Shown one piece after another: positions 46,176-55,002 of a stretch of 64,000 bases of DNA. Origin of the DNA: Micromonospora sp. MW-13 (GTDB taxonomy: Bacteria; Actinomycetota; Actinomycetes; Mycobacteriales; Micromonosporaceae); NCBI RefSeq assembly GCF_003434305.1, contig NZ_QKKX01000030.1, forward strand, positions 124,001 to 188,000, given 5' to 3'. The notes under the pieces are model-generated. The model did no database searches. It had not been told where the DNA came from and saw only the letters and a list, made by a program, of their open reading frames with translations. A program made the translations under genes and the position numbers. Every line of letters begins with the position of its first letter. The stretch's first letter is position 1.

Positions 46176-46463
46176 GTGATCACCGCGATCGTACTGATCG
46201 ACTGCGCCACCGACTCGATCCCCGAGGTGGCCGAGAACCTGGCCAACCTGCCCGGGGTCAGCGAGGTCTACTCCGTGGCCGGGCATCGCGACCTGATCGC
46301 CATCGTGCGGGTCCGGGAGTTCGACGAGATCGCCCAGGTGATCGCCGGCAGCATCTCCAAGGTGCCGGGCGTGCTGGACACGGAGTCGCACATCGCCTTC
46401 CGGGCGTACTCCCGGCACGACCTGGAGGAGGCGTTCGCGATCGGCCTGGCCAGCGCGGACTGA
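46176..46463 (+). CDS. Stand-alone Lrp/AsnC ligand-binding (RAM) domain protein
   Basis: Ninety-five residues comprising only the alpha/beta RAM domain: ITAIVLIDCATDSIPEVAEN, GVSEVYSVAGHRDLIAIVRV, VLDTESHIAFRAYSRHD. There is no DNA-binding HTH, so it is a 'demi' Lrp protein that may sense amino acids or modulate a full-length Lrp by hetero-oligomerising. GTG start with GAAGGGCGG in front; a TAGCAT box at ~46119 could be its -10. It lies upstream of a bidirectional terminator. Confidence 0.9.
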   Translation: MITAIVLIDCATDSIPEVAENLANLPGVSEVYSVAGHRDLIAIVRVREFDEIAQVIAGSISKVPGVLDTESHIAFRAYSRHDLEEAFAIGLASAD

Positions 46464-46479
46464 CCCGCCCCACGCACGG

Positions 46480-46515
46480 CGGTAGCCAGCCCACCGACAG
46501 ATGGGCTGGCTACCG
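46480..46515. terminator. Bidirectional terminator
   Basis: A 14-bp perfect stem (46480-46493 with 46502-46515), 8-base loop, between the convergent AsnC-domain and DUF4142 genes. Confidence 0.88.
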
Positions 46516-46529
46516 GCGGTGCTACGACG

Positions 46530-47225
46530 TCAGCTCGCGCTCGGAGCCGGCGACTCGGTGCCGCCCGGGGCCGGGGACTCGGTGCCGCCCGGAGTCGGGG
46601 ACTCGGTGCCGCCCGGAGTCGGCGACTCGGTGCCGCCCGGGGCCGGCGTCGTGGCGCTGCCACCCGGGCTGGGCGTGCCGCTGGCGCTGGTCTGCGGGAC
46701 CGGGACGCCCAGGGTCTGGGCCAGGGCCACCAGCGCGTCGTAGTGCGCCTGGAGCACCGGCAGGGCGTTCTGGGCCAGCTGGACCACCGACTGCTCGGAG
46801 CCCTGCGAGATCTCGGTCTGGGTGGCCTGGATGGCCTGGACGTGGCCAGCCAGCTCGGCGGTCACCCACGCCTTGTCGAACTCGGCGCCGCTGAGGTTCT
46901 TCAGCCTGTCGACGACCTGCTGCTGGTCGGCGTTCGGCGCGTTCGGCAGCTGGACGTTGAGCTGCTGCGCGGTGCTCTGTACCGTCTGGTCCAGCTGGGT
47001 GTGGTCCGTGACGAACTGGGCACCCAGGTCCTTGACCTGCTGGTTCTGGCCCTTCTGCTGCGCCAGGTTCCCGGTTTCGATCTCCGTCAGGTTCACCTGG
47101 TGCAGCGCCTGCAGGTACTGGGTGTCCTGCGTCGACGGCTGCGCCGCGGCCTGCGCCGCCGTCGCGGGCGCCAGCCCGACCACCACCAGGGTGGCGAGCA
47201 GTCCGAGGCGTTTGAGACCCAACAT
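46530..47225 (-). CDS. Secreted DUF4142 protein with C-terminal Gly-Thr-Glu-Ser-Pro repeats
   Basis: A 231-residue exported protein. Signal peptide MLGLKRLGLLATLVVVGLA to AQA-A (~27). The DUF4142 four-helix (ferritin-like) domain (~35-175) has YLQALHQVNLTEIETGNLAQ, VKDLGAQFVTDHTQLDQTV and the C-terminal pair of helices with VQLAQNALPVLQAHYD. The tail is four 8-residue GGTESP(T/A)P repeats encoded by 24-bp DNA repeats and ends without an anchor. DUF4142 proteins have no established reaction. ATG start after AAGGGGGGG. Upstream of qcrB's 3' end, transcribed in the same direction. Confidence 0.88.
   Translation of the reverse strand: MLGLKRLGLLATLVVVGLAPATAAQAAAQPSTQDTQYLQALHQVNLTEIETGNLAQQKGQNQQVKDLGAQFVTDHTQLDQTVQSTAQQLNVQLPNAPNADQQQVVDRLKNLSGAEFDKAWVTAELAGHVQAIQATQTEISQGSEQSVVQLAQNALPVLQAHYDALVALAQTLGVPVPQTSASGTPSPGGSATTPAPGGTESPTPGGTESPTPGGTESPAPGGTESPAPSAS
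46549..46644. repeat. Four 24-bp tandem repeats inside the DUF4142 gene
   Basis: Units 46549-46572, 46573-46596, 46597-46620 and 46621-46644 differ only at two or three positions and encode the eight-residue Pro-Gly-Gly-Thr-Glu-Ser repeats. In-frame length allows copy-number change without frameshift. Confidence 0.92.
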
Positions 47226-47360
47226 GTTTCCCCCCCTTTTGTCGTTGGACCGCACGGATACCCGGCTGACCCGGATTAACCCTGCGGATCGGCGACCGGT
47301 CCGGCGTGGGGCCCGGGGCGGCGGACAGCGGGCGGCGGTCGCCCGGGGGCGGGAAACGGA

Positions 47361-47396
47361 CGTGGCGCCCGCCGGAGGGATCCGACGGGCGCCACG
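47361..47396 (-). terminator. Hairpin after qcrB
   Basis: An 11-bp perfect stem (47361-47371 with 47386-47396) with three further inner pairs, starting 20 bases after the qcrB stop; terminates the ctaE-qcrCAB transcript. Confidence 0.8.
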
Positions 47397-47415
47397 CGCG
47401 GGTGTCTCGGGCGGG

Positions 47416-49041
47416 TCAGCGGCGGCTCTCGCCGCTGCCGATCTCCTCCCGCTCCGGCCGGGGCTCGACCGGCGGGTGCCCCGGCGAGACCGGCGCCTCG
47501 GCCGGCTTCTCGATCGGGTAGAAGAAGCCCCGGACGGCCGGGCCGAGGGCGCCGAGCCGGTTCATCTTCTTGGGCACCACCCAGCCGACGTAGTCCAGCT
47601 CGCCGTGGCCGTCGTGGCCCGCCGCGGTGAGCGGCTGGTGGACCTCCTCGAACCGGCCGTCCGGCAGCCGCCGGATGATGCCGGTCTCCACACCGTGGGC
47701 CAGCACCTCCCGGTCGTGCTGCTGGAGACCCAGGCAGATCCGGTACGTCACGTAGTACGCCAGCGGCGGGAGGACCAGCAGGCCGATCCGGCCCGCCCAG
47801 GTCATCGCGTTCAGGCTGATCTGGAACTTGTCCGCGATCACGTCGTTGCTGCCCGAGAGGGTGAGCACGACGTAGAACGACACCGCCATCGCGCCGATCG
47901 CGGTCCGCTCCGGGACGTCCCGGGGGCGCTGGAGCAGGTTGTGGCTGCGGGTGTCCTTGAGCCGGCGGGCCTCCACGAACGGGTAGAGCGTGGAGAGGCC
48001 GACCAGGATGCCCGGCAGCACGACCGTGGGCCAGAACAGCGGCGGGATGACGTACCCGTCGCCGATCGGGATGTTGATCTCCCAGGCCGGCATCAGGCGG
48101 GTGGAACCGTCCAGGAACATGACGTACCAGTCGGGCTGGCTGGCGGCCGAGACCACCCACGCCTCGTACGGGCCGAAGTACCAGATCGGGTTGATCTGGA
48201 ACAGACCACCCATCAGGGCGATCACGCCGAAGACGACCATGAAGAAGCCGCCCTGCTTCAGCGCGTACCGCGGGAACATCCGCTCGCCGACCACGTTGTC
48301 GTTGGTCCGGCCGGGGCCGGGCCACTGGGTGTGCTTCTGCTTGAAGACCAGGCCGAGGTGGGCGCTGATCAGCGCCACCAGCAGACCCGGGACGAGCAGG
48401 ACGTGGGCGATGAAGAACCGGCTGATGATGATGTCGCCCGGGAACTCCCCGCCGAAGACCGACGAGGTGACCCAGGAGCCGATCACCGGGATCGACAGCA
48501 TGATCGCGGAGGCGATCCGCAGGCCGGTGCCGGACAGGCCGTCGTCCGGCAGCGAGTAGCCGGTGAAGCCGGCCAGGAAGCCGACCCAGAACAGCAGCGA
48601 GCCGATGATCCAGTTGGTCTCCCGCGGCTTGCGGAACGCGCCGGTGAAGAAGACCCGCAGCATGTGCACGACGATCGCGGCCATGAACAGCAGCGCCGAC
48701 CAGTGGTGCATCTGCCGCATGATCAGGCCACCGCGGACGTCGAACGAGATGTCCAGGCTGGAGGCGTACGCGGCGGACATCGGCGTGCCCCGCAGCGGGG
48801 CGTAGCTGCCGTTGTAGACGACCTCGGTCATCGCCGGCTCGTAGAAGAAGGTGAGGAAGACACCGGTCAGCAGCAGCACGACGAACGAGAACAGCGCGAT
48901 CTCGCCGAGCAGGAACGACCAGTGGTCCGGGAAGACCTTGTTCAGCAGCTTGCGCAGCGGGGTGGAGACCTGGAACCGCTCGTCCACCCCCACCGCGGCC
49001 TTGCCCGGCACGGACGCCATGTCCAACTTACGACGCTTCAC
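47416..49041 (-). CDS. qcrB: Cytochrome bc1 complex cytochrome b subunit
   Basis: Membrane subunit of the menaquinol:cytochrome c reductase; carries haems bL and bH and both quinone sites. The 541 residues include several membrane helices in the N-terminal part, with haem-binding HHWSALLFMAAIVVHMLRVF and ISRFFIAHVLLVPGLLVALI-SAHLG, the GSWVTSSVFGGEFPGDII region, and the menaquinol-site PPLFWP motif (actinobacterial equivalent of PEWY). The extended C-terminus is typical of actinobacteria. The GTG start overlaps the qcrA stop (GTGA). Last gene of the ctaE-qcrC-qcrA-qcrB transcript. Confidence 0.97.
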   Translation of the reverse strand: MKRRKLDMASVPGKAAVGVDERFQVSTPLRKLLNKVFPDHWSFLLGEIALFSFVVLLLTGVFLTFFYEPAMTEVVYNGSYAPLRGTPMSAAYASSLDISFDVRGGLIMRQMHHWSALLFMAAIVVHMLRVFFTGAFRKPRETNWIIGSLLFWVGFLAGFTGYSLPDDGLSGTGLRIASAIMLSIPVIGSWVTSSVFGGEFPGDIIISRFFIAHVLLVPGLLVALISAHLGLVFKQKHTQWPGPGRTNDNVVGERMFPRYALKQGGFFMVVFGVIALMGGLFQINPIWYFGPYEAWVVSAASQPDWYVMFLDGSTRLMPAWEINIPIGDGYVIPPLFWPTVVLPGILVGLSTLYPFVEARRLKDTRSHNLLQRPRDVPERTAIGAMAVSFYVVLTLSGSNDVIADKFQISLNAMTWAGRIGLLVLPPLAYYVTYRICLGLQQHDREVLAHGVETGIIRRLPDGRFEEVHQPLTAAGHDGHGELDYVGWVVPKKMNRLGALGPAVRGFFYPIEKPAEAPVSPGHPPVEPRPEREEIGSGESRR

Positions 49042-50126
49042 GGCCGCTCCCAGAAGTCAGGCCCGACGGTCTCGGTGTAGTCCGACCGCGCCACGAAGAA
49101 GCCCTCTTCGTCCACCTCGATCGGCAGCTGTGGCAGCCGCCGGCTGGCCGGGCCGAAGACCGGCCGCGCGTTGTCGGTGATCAGGAACTGGGACTGGTGG
49201 CACGGGCAGAGCAGGCGGTTGGTCTGCTGCTCGTACAGGCTCGCCGGGCAGCCCGCGTGCGTGCAGATCTTGGAGTACGCCGCGTAGTTGCCCCACATGA
49301 AGTTCGCGTGGCCGATCCGCTGGTTGGCCTCGCGGGACTTCTGGGCGTCCGACTCCCGCAGGTGGATCAGCAGCGTCGGGGAGTCGGCGTGCCGGTTGCT
49401 CACCCCGTGCTCGATGCCCGGGAAGACGGTGAGCTGGCCGCCGGCGCTGATGTCGGCCGGGCGGATCGGCCGGCCGTCCTCGCGGACCAGCCGGATCTTC
49501 TTGCCGGCGGCCGGGGCGAAGCCGGTGGTGAACATCTGGTTGTTCTTGTGCGGGTTGGAGATCAGGCCACCGACCAGCGGCGCCGCGGCGACCGCGCCGA
49601 CCGGCACCAGGCCGGCCAGCAGCGAGATGCCCAGCAGCGGACGGCGCTTCACGCCCAGCTCGTCGGCGAGGTAGAGCATCGTCTCGCCGGTGATCTTGCG
49701 GCTCTCCGGCGCGTCGGGGTCTTCCACGTGCCGGTCCTGGATCGACACCTCCTTGGGCAGCAACTTCTTGCCCCAGGTCAGGATGCCGAAGCCGACGCCC
49801 AGCAGCGCCAGGCCGAGGGTGAGGCCGAGCAGCGGGGTGTAGTACTTGTCCCCGCCCGAGCCCGGCGCGTACTCCCAGGGCCACCAGATGTAGACGGCCA
49901 GGAAGGCGGTCGCGGCCAGGCCGGTCAGCAGGAAGAACGAGGCGACCGTGCGGGTCAGCCGCCGCTCCGCCCGGCTACCGGGGACGACCTGCTCCTCGTA
50001 GTGGACGATCTCGATGTCGTCCCGACGCGCGCCCTCCCGGACGATGTCGAACCGGCTCAGCCGCGGGTCGTGAACGTCGAGCGGCTCCGGGCCCTGCGGG
50101 GCCTGGTGCTCGGTCTGGGTGCTCAT
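49038..50126 (-). CDS. qcrA: Cytochrome bc1 complex Rieske iron-sulfur subunit
   Basis: Electron carrier of the bc1 complex. The 362-residue protein has the actinobacterial form with three membrane helices (~62-80, 95-115, 165-190) before the Rieske domain. The [2Fe-2S] ligands are in CTHAGCPASL and LLCPCHQSQF (Cys-x-His, Cys-x-x-His). A long charged N-terminus (MSTQTEHQAPQGPEPLDVHD) is cytosolic. ATG preceded by GAGGTGA; 67 bases after qcrC, 4-base overlap with qcrB. Confidence 0.97.
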   Translation of the reverse strand: MSTQTEHQAPQGPEPLDVHDPRLSRFDIVREGARRDDIEIVHYEEQVVPGSRAERRLTRTVASFFLLTGLAATAFLAVYIWWPWEYAPGSGGDKYYTPLLGLTLGLALLGVGFGILTWGKKLLPKEVSIQDRHVEDPDAPESRKITGETMLYLADELGVKRRPLLGISLLAGLVPVGAVAAAPLVGGLISNPHKNNQMFTTGFAPAAGKKIRLVREDGRPIRPADISAGGQLTVFPGIEHGVSNRHADSPTLLIHLRESDAQKSREANQRIGHANFMWGNYAAYSKICTHAGCPASLYEQQTNRLLCPCHQSQFLITDNARPVFGPASRRLPQLPIEVDEEGFFVARSDYTETVGPDFWERP

Positions 50127-50193
50127 GCCGTCACCTCGCTACGGGCGGTGCCGGGCTGCGGCACCACAGCGCTGAATCGAATGATCCGCTCGG

Positions 50194-51030
50194 TCACGAC
50201 TTGCCCGCAATCCACAGGCTGGCGAAGACGAGCGCGACGATGCCGACCAGGAAGATCGCCAGGCCCTCGGTGGACGGCCCGTACCGACCGAGGTTGAAGC
50301 CACCCTGGTCCTGGTCGGCCTTCAGGGTGCCCTGGATGTAGGCGATGATGTCCGCCTTCTGCTCCGGGGTGATCTGGTTGTCCCCGAAGACCGGCATGTT
50401 CTGCGGGCCACTCAGCATCGCGGCGTAGATCTGCCGGTCGCTGGCGGGGCGCAGGCTCGGCGCGAACTTGCCGGAGGACAGCGCGCCGCCGCCACCGCCG
50501 AAGGCGTGGCACTGCGAGCAGTTGATCCGGAACAGCTCACCGCCGGTCGCCAGGTTGGCGCCCTCGCGCAGGTCGCCCTCGGGGACCTGCGGGCCACCGC
50601 CGAGCTCCTGGACGAACTGGCCGAGCTGGCGGACCTCCTCGTCGGTGAACACCGGCGGCTTGCGCATGGCCTGCGCCTCCTGGCGGGCCATCGGCATGCG
50701 GCCGGAGCTGACCTGGAACTCGACCGAGGCCGCGCCGACGCCGATCAGGCTCGGGCCACGACCCTCGACGCCCTGCGCGTTGCGACCGTGGCAGGACACG
50801 CAGCTCACGTCGAACAGCGCCTTGCCCTCGGCGGCGGCGCCGGTGAGCGGCGGGTTTTCCTGCGCCTGCACGCCGGGGGCGAAGACGGTGTAGGCGCCGC
50901 CGGCCAGCGTCAGCGCGGCGATCAGCCGGACCGCGGCGCCCAGCCGGCGGCGGCCCCTGCTGCGCGCTGCGGACCGCTCGCCGCGCAGCCGCGCGAGCAG
51001 ACCGCGTCGGCGGTCGTTGTCAGAAGTCAT
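50194..51030 (-). CDS. qcrC: Cytochrome bc1 complex di-haem cytochrome c subunit
   Basis: Membrane-anchored dihaem cytochrome cc that shuttles electrons directly to the aa3 oxidase in the actinobacterial supercomplex, replacing a soluble cytochrome c. The 278 residues have a signal anchor (~31-50), two haem sites CVSCH (77-81) and CSQCH (171-175) with downstream Met ligands, and a C-terminal membrane helix FLVGIVALVFASLWIAGKS. ATG after AAGGACACAGG. 72 bases after ctaE; second gene of the operon. Confidence 0.97.
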   Translation of the reverse strand: MTSDNDRRRGLLARLRGERSAARSRGRRRLGAAVRLIAALTLAGGAYTVFAPGVQAQENPPLTGAAAEGKALFDVSCVSCHGRNAQGVEGRGPSLIGVGAASVEFQVSSGRMPMARQEAQAMRKPPVFTDEEVRQLGQFVQELGGGPQVPEGDLREGANLATGGELFRINCSQCHAFGGGGGALSSGKFAPSLRPASDRQIYAAMLSGPQNMPVFGDNQITPEQKADIIAYIQGTLKADQDQGGFNLGRYGPSTEGLAIFLVGIVALVFASLWIAGKS

Positions 51031-51102
51031 GACCTGTGTCCTTAACCGGTGGGACCTTGTCTCAGGGGACGGGGCAGCGGCGCGGTTCGTGACGCGCCAA
51101 GA

Positions 51103-51702
51103 TCACTGAAGCCAGTAGATCATGGCGTAGAGGCCGATCCACACGACGTCGACGAAGTGCCAGTAGTACGACACGACGATCGCGGACGTGGCCTGGGCCG
51201 GGGTGAACCGGCCCATGGTCGTGCGGACCATGAAGATGATGAAGGCGACCAGACCGCCGGTCACGTGCAGGCCGTGGAAACCGGTGGTCAGGTAGAACAT
51301 CGACCCGTACCCGTCCGCGTTGATCTTCACGCCCTCGTGGACCAGGGTCCGGTACTCGTTCACCTGACCGAGCACGAAGATCAGACCCATCACGAAGGTG
51401 ATCGTGAACCAACGCCGCAGGGCGTGGACGTCACCCTTCTCCGCGGCGAACACACCGAGCTGGCAGGTCACCGAGGACAACACCAGGATCACCGTGAAGG
51501 TGGTCGCGTACGGGATGTTGAGAAGCTCGGTGTGCTTCGCCCACTGCTCCGGCGCCGCCGCGCGGATGGAGAAGTACATCGCGAACAACGCCGCGAAGAA
51601 CATGAGTTCGCTGGAGAGCCACACGATCGTCCCGACGCTGACCATGTTGGGCCGCGTCAGAGAGTGGATCCGGCTCTTGTCAATGGCTGGGGCCGCAGTC
51701 AC
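51103..51702 (-). CDS. ctaE: Cytochrome c oxidase subunit III
   Basis: Integral subunit of the aa3 terminal oxidase, actinobacterial short form with five membrane helices (199 residues). Seen: [30 protein letters not shown], the [15 protein letters not shown] helix, and the closing [20 protein letters not shown]. The GTG at 51702 is the only start in front of the conserved region; AATAAT lies 6 nt upstream, so transcription may begin at the start codon. Heads ctaE-qcrC-qcrA-qcrB. Subunit I (ctaD) is not in the window. Confidence 0.96.
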   Translation of the reverse strand: MTAAPAIDKSRIHSLTRPNMVSVGTIVWLSSELMFFAALFAMYFSIRAAAPEQWAKHTELLNIPYATTFTVILVLSSVTCQLGVFAAEKGDVHALRRWFTITFVMGLIFVLGQVNEYRTLVHEGVKINADGYGSMFYLTTGFHGLHVTGGLVAFIIFMVRTTMGRFTPAQATSAIVVSYYWHFVDVVWIGLYAMIYWLQ

Positions 51703-51708
51703 GCGGTC

Positions 51709-51714
51709 ATTATT
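51709..51714 (-). promoter_or_regulatory. -10 box (AATAAT) of the ctaE-qcrCAB operon
   Basis: AATAAT ends 6 nt before the ctaE GTG on the minus strand; part of a divergent promoter region shared with ctaG. Confidence 0.55.
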
Positions 51715-51797
51715 GCCCCTGACCACGGCCGGCGATCAGCGGGGGGCCAAACCGGTGGCACGGGTGGCCCGATCGTGACGGTCCGGTTCGCCTGGCC

Positions 51798-51803
51798 TAG
51801 CCT
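51798..51803 (+). promoter_or_regulatory. -10 box (TAGCCT) of ctaG
   Basis: TAGCCT ends 7 nt before the ctaG GTG; leaderless arrangement, about 90 bases from the opposing ctaE box. Confidence 0.55.
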
Positions 51804-51810
51804 GAAAAGC

Positions 51811-52779
51811 GTGCTGCACGTCGATTCGATCTTCGCCGCCACCTCAGCGGTCGCCGCACCGCCGGCCCTGGCCGCCGGCGGCGACCCGCTGCCGCCGCCG
51901 TTCACCGTGGCCCGGGTGTTCACCGAGACCCGGCTGGACAGCTGGCTGGCCCTCGGGCTGGTGCTCGCCGCCGGGCTCTACCTCTACGCTGTGCACCGGC
52001 TCCGGCTACGCGGGGACCGCTGGCCGGTCGCCCGCACGGTGTTCTTCCTCGGCCCGGGCCTCGGCGGGATCGCCGTGGTCACGGTCAGCGGCCTGCACGC
52101 GTACGACACCGCGCTGCTGTCGGTGCACATGGTGCAGCACATGGTGCTGTCGATGGTCTCGCCGATCTTCCTGGCCCTCGGCGCGCCGATCACCCTGGCC
52201 CTGCGCACCCTGCCGGTCCGCCCGCGCAAGCGGCTGCTGGCGATCGTGCACAGCCGGATCGCCCGGATCTACAGCTTCCCCCTGGTGGCGTTCGCCATCT
52301 TCGTGGTGAACCCGTTCGCGCTCTACTTCTCCGACCTGTACCGCTACACCCTCGAACACGCCTGGGCGCACGAGGTGGTGCACGCGCACTTCATCATGAC
52401 CGGCTGCGTGTTCTTCTGGCCGCTGCTCGGGCTGGACCCGCTGCCCGGCCGGTGGCCGTACCCGGCCCGGGCGCTGCTCATGGTGCTGTCGGTGCCGTTC
52501 CACACCGTGCTCGGGCTCACCATCATGCAGAGCACCACGCTCTTCGGCGGCGACTGGTACCCGTCGCTCAACCTGACCTGGTCCAACCCCTGGGACGACC
52601 AGGTGGTCGCCGGCGGGATCCTGTGGGCCGGCGGCGAGTTCGTCAGTGTGACGATGCTCGCGGTCCTGGTGGTGCAGTGGGTGCGCCAGTCCGAGCGGGA
52701 GGCCCGCCGGCTCGACCGCGAGCTGGACCGCCAGGAGGCCCGCCAGCGCGCCGCGGAGGCGGCGGAAACAGCAGCCTGA
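51811..52779 (+). CDS. ctaG: CtaG-type (caa3) cytochrome c oxidase assembly factor
   Basis: A 322-residue membrane protein of the Caa3_CtaG family, needed for assembly or copper loading of the oxidase. Several membrane helices: SWLALGLVLAAGLYLYAVH, TVFFLGPGLGGIAVVTVSG, MVQHMVLSMVSPIFLALG (with conserved HMxQH-like histidines), SFPLVAFAIFVVNPFALY, FIMTGCVFFWPLLGLDPLP and ALLMVLSVPFHTVLGLTIMQ. The C-terminus is a charged helix (REARRLDRELDRQEARQR). Divergent from ctaE, so production can be matched with oxidase subunits. Confidence 0.88.
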   Translation: MLHVDSIFAATSAVAAPPALAAGGDPLPPPFTVARVFTETRLDSWLALGLVLAAGLYLYAVHRLRLRGDRWPVARTVFFLGPGLGGIAVVTVSGLHAYDTALLSVHMVQHMVLSMVSPIFLALGAPITLALRTLPVRPRKRLLAIVHSRIARIYSFPLVAFAIFVVNPFALYFSDLYRYTLEHAWAHEVVHAHFIMTGCVFFWPLLGLDPLPGRWPYPARALLMVLSVPFHTVLGLTIMQSTTLFGGDWYPSLNLTWSNPWDDQVVAGGILWAGGEFVSVTMLAVLVVQWVRQSEREARRLDRELDRQEARQRAAEAAETAA

Positions 52780-52884
52780 CCAGCCCTTTCCGGTACGCCG
52801 GCCGCGCCGCGTGGGCGCGGGGTCGACCGGCCTGCGGCGGCGGGTACGATCAGCGGGCAGCTACGAGGTGGGAGTCAGCCAGCG

Positions 52885-53280
52885 ATGAGCGATCGTCTTT
52901 GCACCGTCCTGCTCTACAGCGACGACCCGCAGGTCCGCGACCGGATGCGGCTGGCCGTCGGCACCCGGCCCGCCCCCGGGCTGCAGATCGAGTTCGTCGA
53001 CGCGTCCGACTATGCCGGGTGCATCCGGCTGGTCGACGAGTACGAGATCGACCTGATGCTGCTCGACGGCGAGGCGAGCCCCGGCGGCGGCCTCGGCATC
53101 GCCCGGCAGATCAAGGACGACCGGAACGACGCCCCCCCGACCTGCCTGGTGATCGCCCGCGCCGCCGACCGCTGGCTGGCCGCGTACGCCGAGGTCGACG
53201 CCACCCTGGTGCACCCGCTCGACCCGGTGACCACCGGCGCCACCGTGGCCGACCTGCTGCGCAGCCACACTTCGGCCTGA
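52885..53280 (+). CDS. CheY-like receiver-fold protein without output domain
   Basis: A 131-residue single-domain protein. TVLLYSDDPQVRDRMRLAV resembles the receiver acidic pocket (Asp-Asp), EIDLMLLDGEASPGGGLGIA the phospho-acceptor loop, and TCLVIARAADRWLAAYAEVD the Thr/Lys region. The Lys after the third strand is not obvious (DATLVHPLDP has no K), so it may be a degenerate or ligand-sensing receiver. It lies between ctaG and trpD; partners are unknown. Its stop is inside a 15-bp repeat run. Confidence 0.72.
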   Translation: MSDRLCTVLLYSDDPQVRDRMRLAVGTRPAPGLQIEFVDASDYAGCIRLVDEYEIDLMLLDGEASPGGGLGIARQIKDDRNDAPPTCLVIARAADRWLAAYAEVDATLVHPLDPVTTGATVADLLRSHTSA

Positions 53281-53322
53281 GCCACTTCGGCCCGAGCCAC
53301 TCCGGCCCGAGCCACGCCCCGG
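53263..53322. repeat. 15-bp tandem repeat at the end of the receiver-like gene
   Basis: Two clean units (53280-53294, 53295-53309, AGCCACTTCGGCCCG / AGCCACTCCGGCCCG) flanked by partial copies on both sides. The gene's TGA lies in the repeat, so copy-number changes would not affect the product. Confidence 0.8.
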
Positions 53323-53415
53323 CGGGGCGCCACCGGTGACGCCCGGCCCGACGTGCCGGCCCGCGCCGGTCGCACCCCGTCCCCCGCATCCCCACGCCCG
53401 CTCGGGAGGCCCGCC

Positions 53416-54462
53416 ATGGGCGAACGGACCTGGCCGCACCTGATCTCCGCGCTGCTGCGCGGTGAGGAACTCGCCACCGCTGACACCGCCTGGGCGATGG
53501 GCGAGATCATGGCCGGCTCGGCGGCTCCGGCGCAGATCGCCGGTTTCGCCGTCGCGCTGCGGGCCAAGGGCGAGACCCCGGCCGAGCTGGCCGGGCTGGT
53601 CGAGACGATGCTCGGCGAGGCGCTGCCGGTGGAACTGCCGGAGGAACTGCGGGCGTCCGCGCTCGACGTGGTCGGCACCGGTGGTGACCTCGCCCACACC
53701 GTCAACATCTCGACCATGGCCGCCCTCGTGGTGGCCGGTGCCGGGGTCCGGGTGGTCAAGCACGGCAACCGGGCCGCCTCGTCCCTGTGCGGTACGGCCG
53801 ACCTGCTGGAGTACCTCGGCGTCCCGCTCGACCTGGCCCCGGAGGGGGTGGCCCGGTGCGTGACCGAGGCCGGCATCGGCTTCTGCTTCGCCGGCCGGTT
53901 CCACCCGGGCATGCGGCACACCGGCCCGACCCGGCGTGAGCTTGGTGTACCGACCTTCTTCAACTTCCTCGGCCCGCTGACCAACCCGGCCCGGCCCCGG
54001 GCCGGCGCGGTCGGCTGCTTCGACCTGCGGATGGCGCCGGTGATGGCGGCCGTCTTCGCCGCCCGGGGCGACTCGGTGCTGGTGCTGCGCGGCGAGGACG
54101 GCCTCGACGAGTTCACCACCGCCGCACCCACCCGGGTCTGGGTGGCGCAGGCAGGCACCGTCAGGGAGGCGCTGCTGGACGCGGTGGATCTCGGGGTTCC
54201 CCGGGCCACCCTGGCCGACCTGCGGGGCGGGGACGCGGCGTACAACGCCGACGTGGCCCGGCGGTTGCTGGCCGGTGAGACCGGCCCGGTGCGGGACGCG
54301 GTGCTCGTCAACGCCGCCGCCGCGCTGGCCACCCAGGGCCCGCTCGACGGCGACCTGGTCGAGGCGCTGCGCGCCGGGATGACCCGGGCCGCCGAGTCGA
54401 TCGACTCCGGCGCCGCCGCCGCCACGCTGGACCGCTGGATCGAGGTCACCCGCTCCGCCTGA
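53416..54462 (+). CDS. trpD: Anthranilate phosphoribosyltransferase
   Basis: Second step of tryptophan synthesis: transfers phosphoribosyl from PRPP to anthranilate. The 348 residues contain the PRPP loop [19 protein letters not shown], the anthranilate-site [50 protein letters not shown] and the metal pair in [12 protein letters not shown]. Complete. The ATG follows GGGAGG by 6 nt. Rest of the trp pathway is elsewhere. As in M. tuberculosis (Rv2192c next to ctaE), trpD keeps company with respiratory genes. Confidence 0.96.
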   Translation: MGERTWPHLISALLRGEELATADTAWAMGEIMAGSAAPAQIAGFAVALRAKGETPAELAGLVETMLGEALPVELPEELRASALDVVGTGGDLAHTVNISTMAALVVAGAGVRVVKHGNRAASSLCGTADLLEYLGVPLDLAPEGVARCVTEAGIGFCFAGRFHPGMRHTGPTRRELGVPTFFNFLGPLTNPARPRAGAVGCFDLRMAPVMAAVFAARGDSVLVLRGEDGLDEFTTAAPTRVWVAQAGTVREALLDAVDLGVPRATLADLRGGDAAYNADVARRLLAGETGPVRDAVLVNAAAALATQGPLDGDLVEALRAGMTRAAESIDSGAAAATLDRWIEVTRSA

Positions 54463-54992
54463 CCGCCCGCCGGCTGGTCGGCGCGCACCGACCAGCCCTC
54501 CCACATCCGACAACTGACCGCAGCCGTCGGTGTGGGATCGACCCGGCGGACCGCGGCGGCGGCCGGGTCGGCGGTAGCCCCGGAGCGGCAGCCGGGTCGG
54601 CGCTAGGCCCGGAGCGGTGGTAGCCCCGGAGCAGCGGCCGGGGCAGCGGTAGGCCGGAGCGGCAGCCGGGCTGGCGGACCGGAGCGGTGGTAGGCCGGCG
54701 GACCGGACCGGCAGGTCGGCCGGTAGCCCTCGGTGCGTAGGCCGGCGGACCGGACCGGCAGGTCGGCCGGTAGCCCTCGGTGCGTAGGCCGCAGCCGTCG
54801 GTGCACCCACGGCCCTCGCCGAACGTGTCGCACCTCCGTGGGAAACTACATCCGAGTGATTTTCCGATGCCCGGTCCGGCCACCGCCCGCCGGACGGGCC
54901 ACCGGCCACCACGCCGGCCGACGTCCCCGTGGGTCCCCGGTCCCGCCGCTCCGGCGGGCACCGCGCGACCACGACGGCGTCCAGCAACCAGA
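54463..54992. other. Repeat-rich gap, no gene
   Basis: 530 bases of degenerate GC-rich repeats based on GGTAG(C/G)CC..GGAGCGG and GGACCGGACCGGCAGGTC words. A motif CGCAGCCGTCGGTG occurs at both ends (about 54522 and 54790). No coding pattern on either strand; long frames here are Arg/Pro/Gly repeats. GAGGAG at 54991 is the RBS of the next gene. Confidence 0.65.
54690..54804. repeat. 47-bp tandem direct repeat, two copies plus a partial third
   Basis: Units 54690-54736 and 54737-54783 are identical. A third, starting GTAGGCCGCAGCCGTCGGTGC, keeps the first and last parts but lacks the middle. Identity of the two full units implies a recent duplication. Confidence 0.9.
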
Positions 54993-55002
54993 GGAGACGC
55001 CC

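Noticed and set aside
46549..46644. Possible CRISPR-like repeat run
   Set aside because: 24-bp units are directly adjacent without spacers and encode an in-frame peptide repeat.
46822..49080. 752-codon plus-strand open frame
   Set aside because: Antisense to DUF4142 and qcrB; the minus strand is certain.
54690..54804. Possible CRISPR or attachment-site repeat
   Set aside because: 47-bp units abut each other with no spacers, and no integrase, cas gene or tRNA is nearby.
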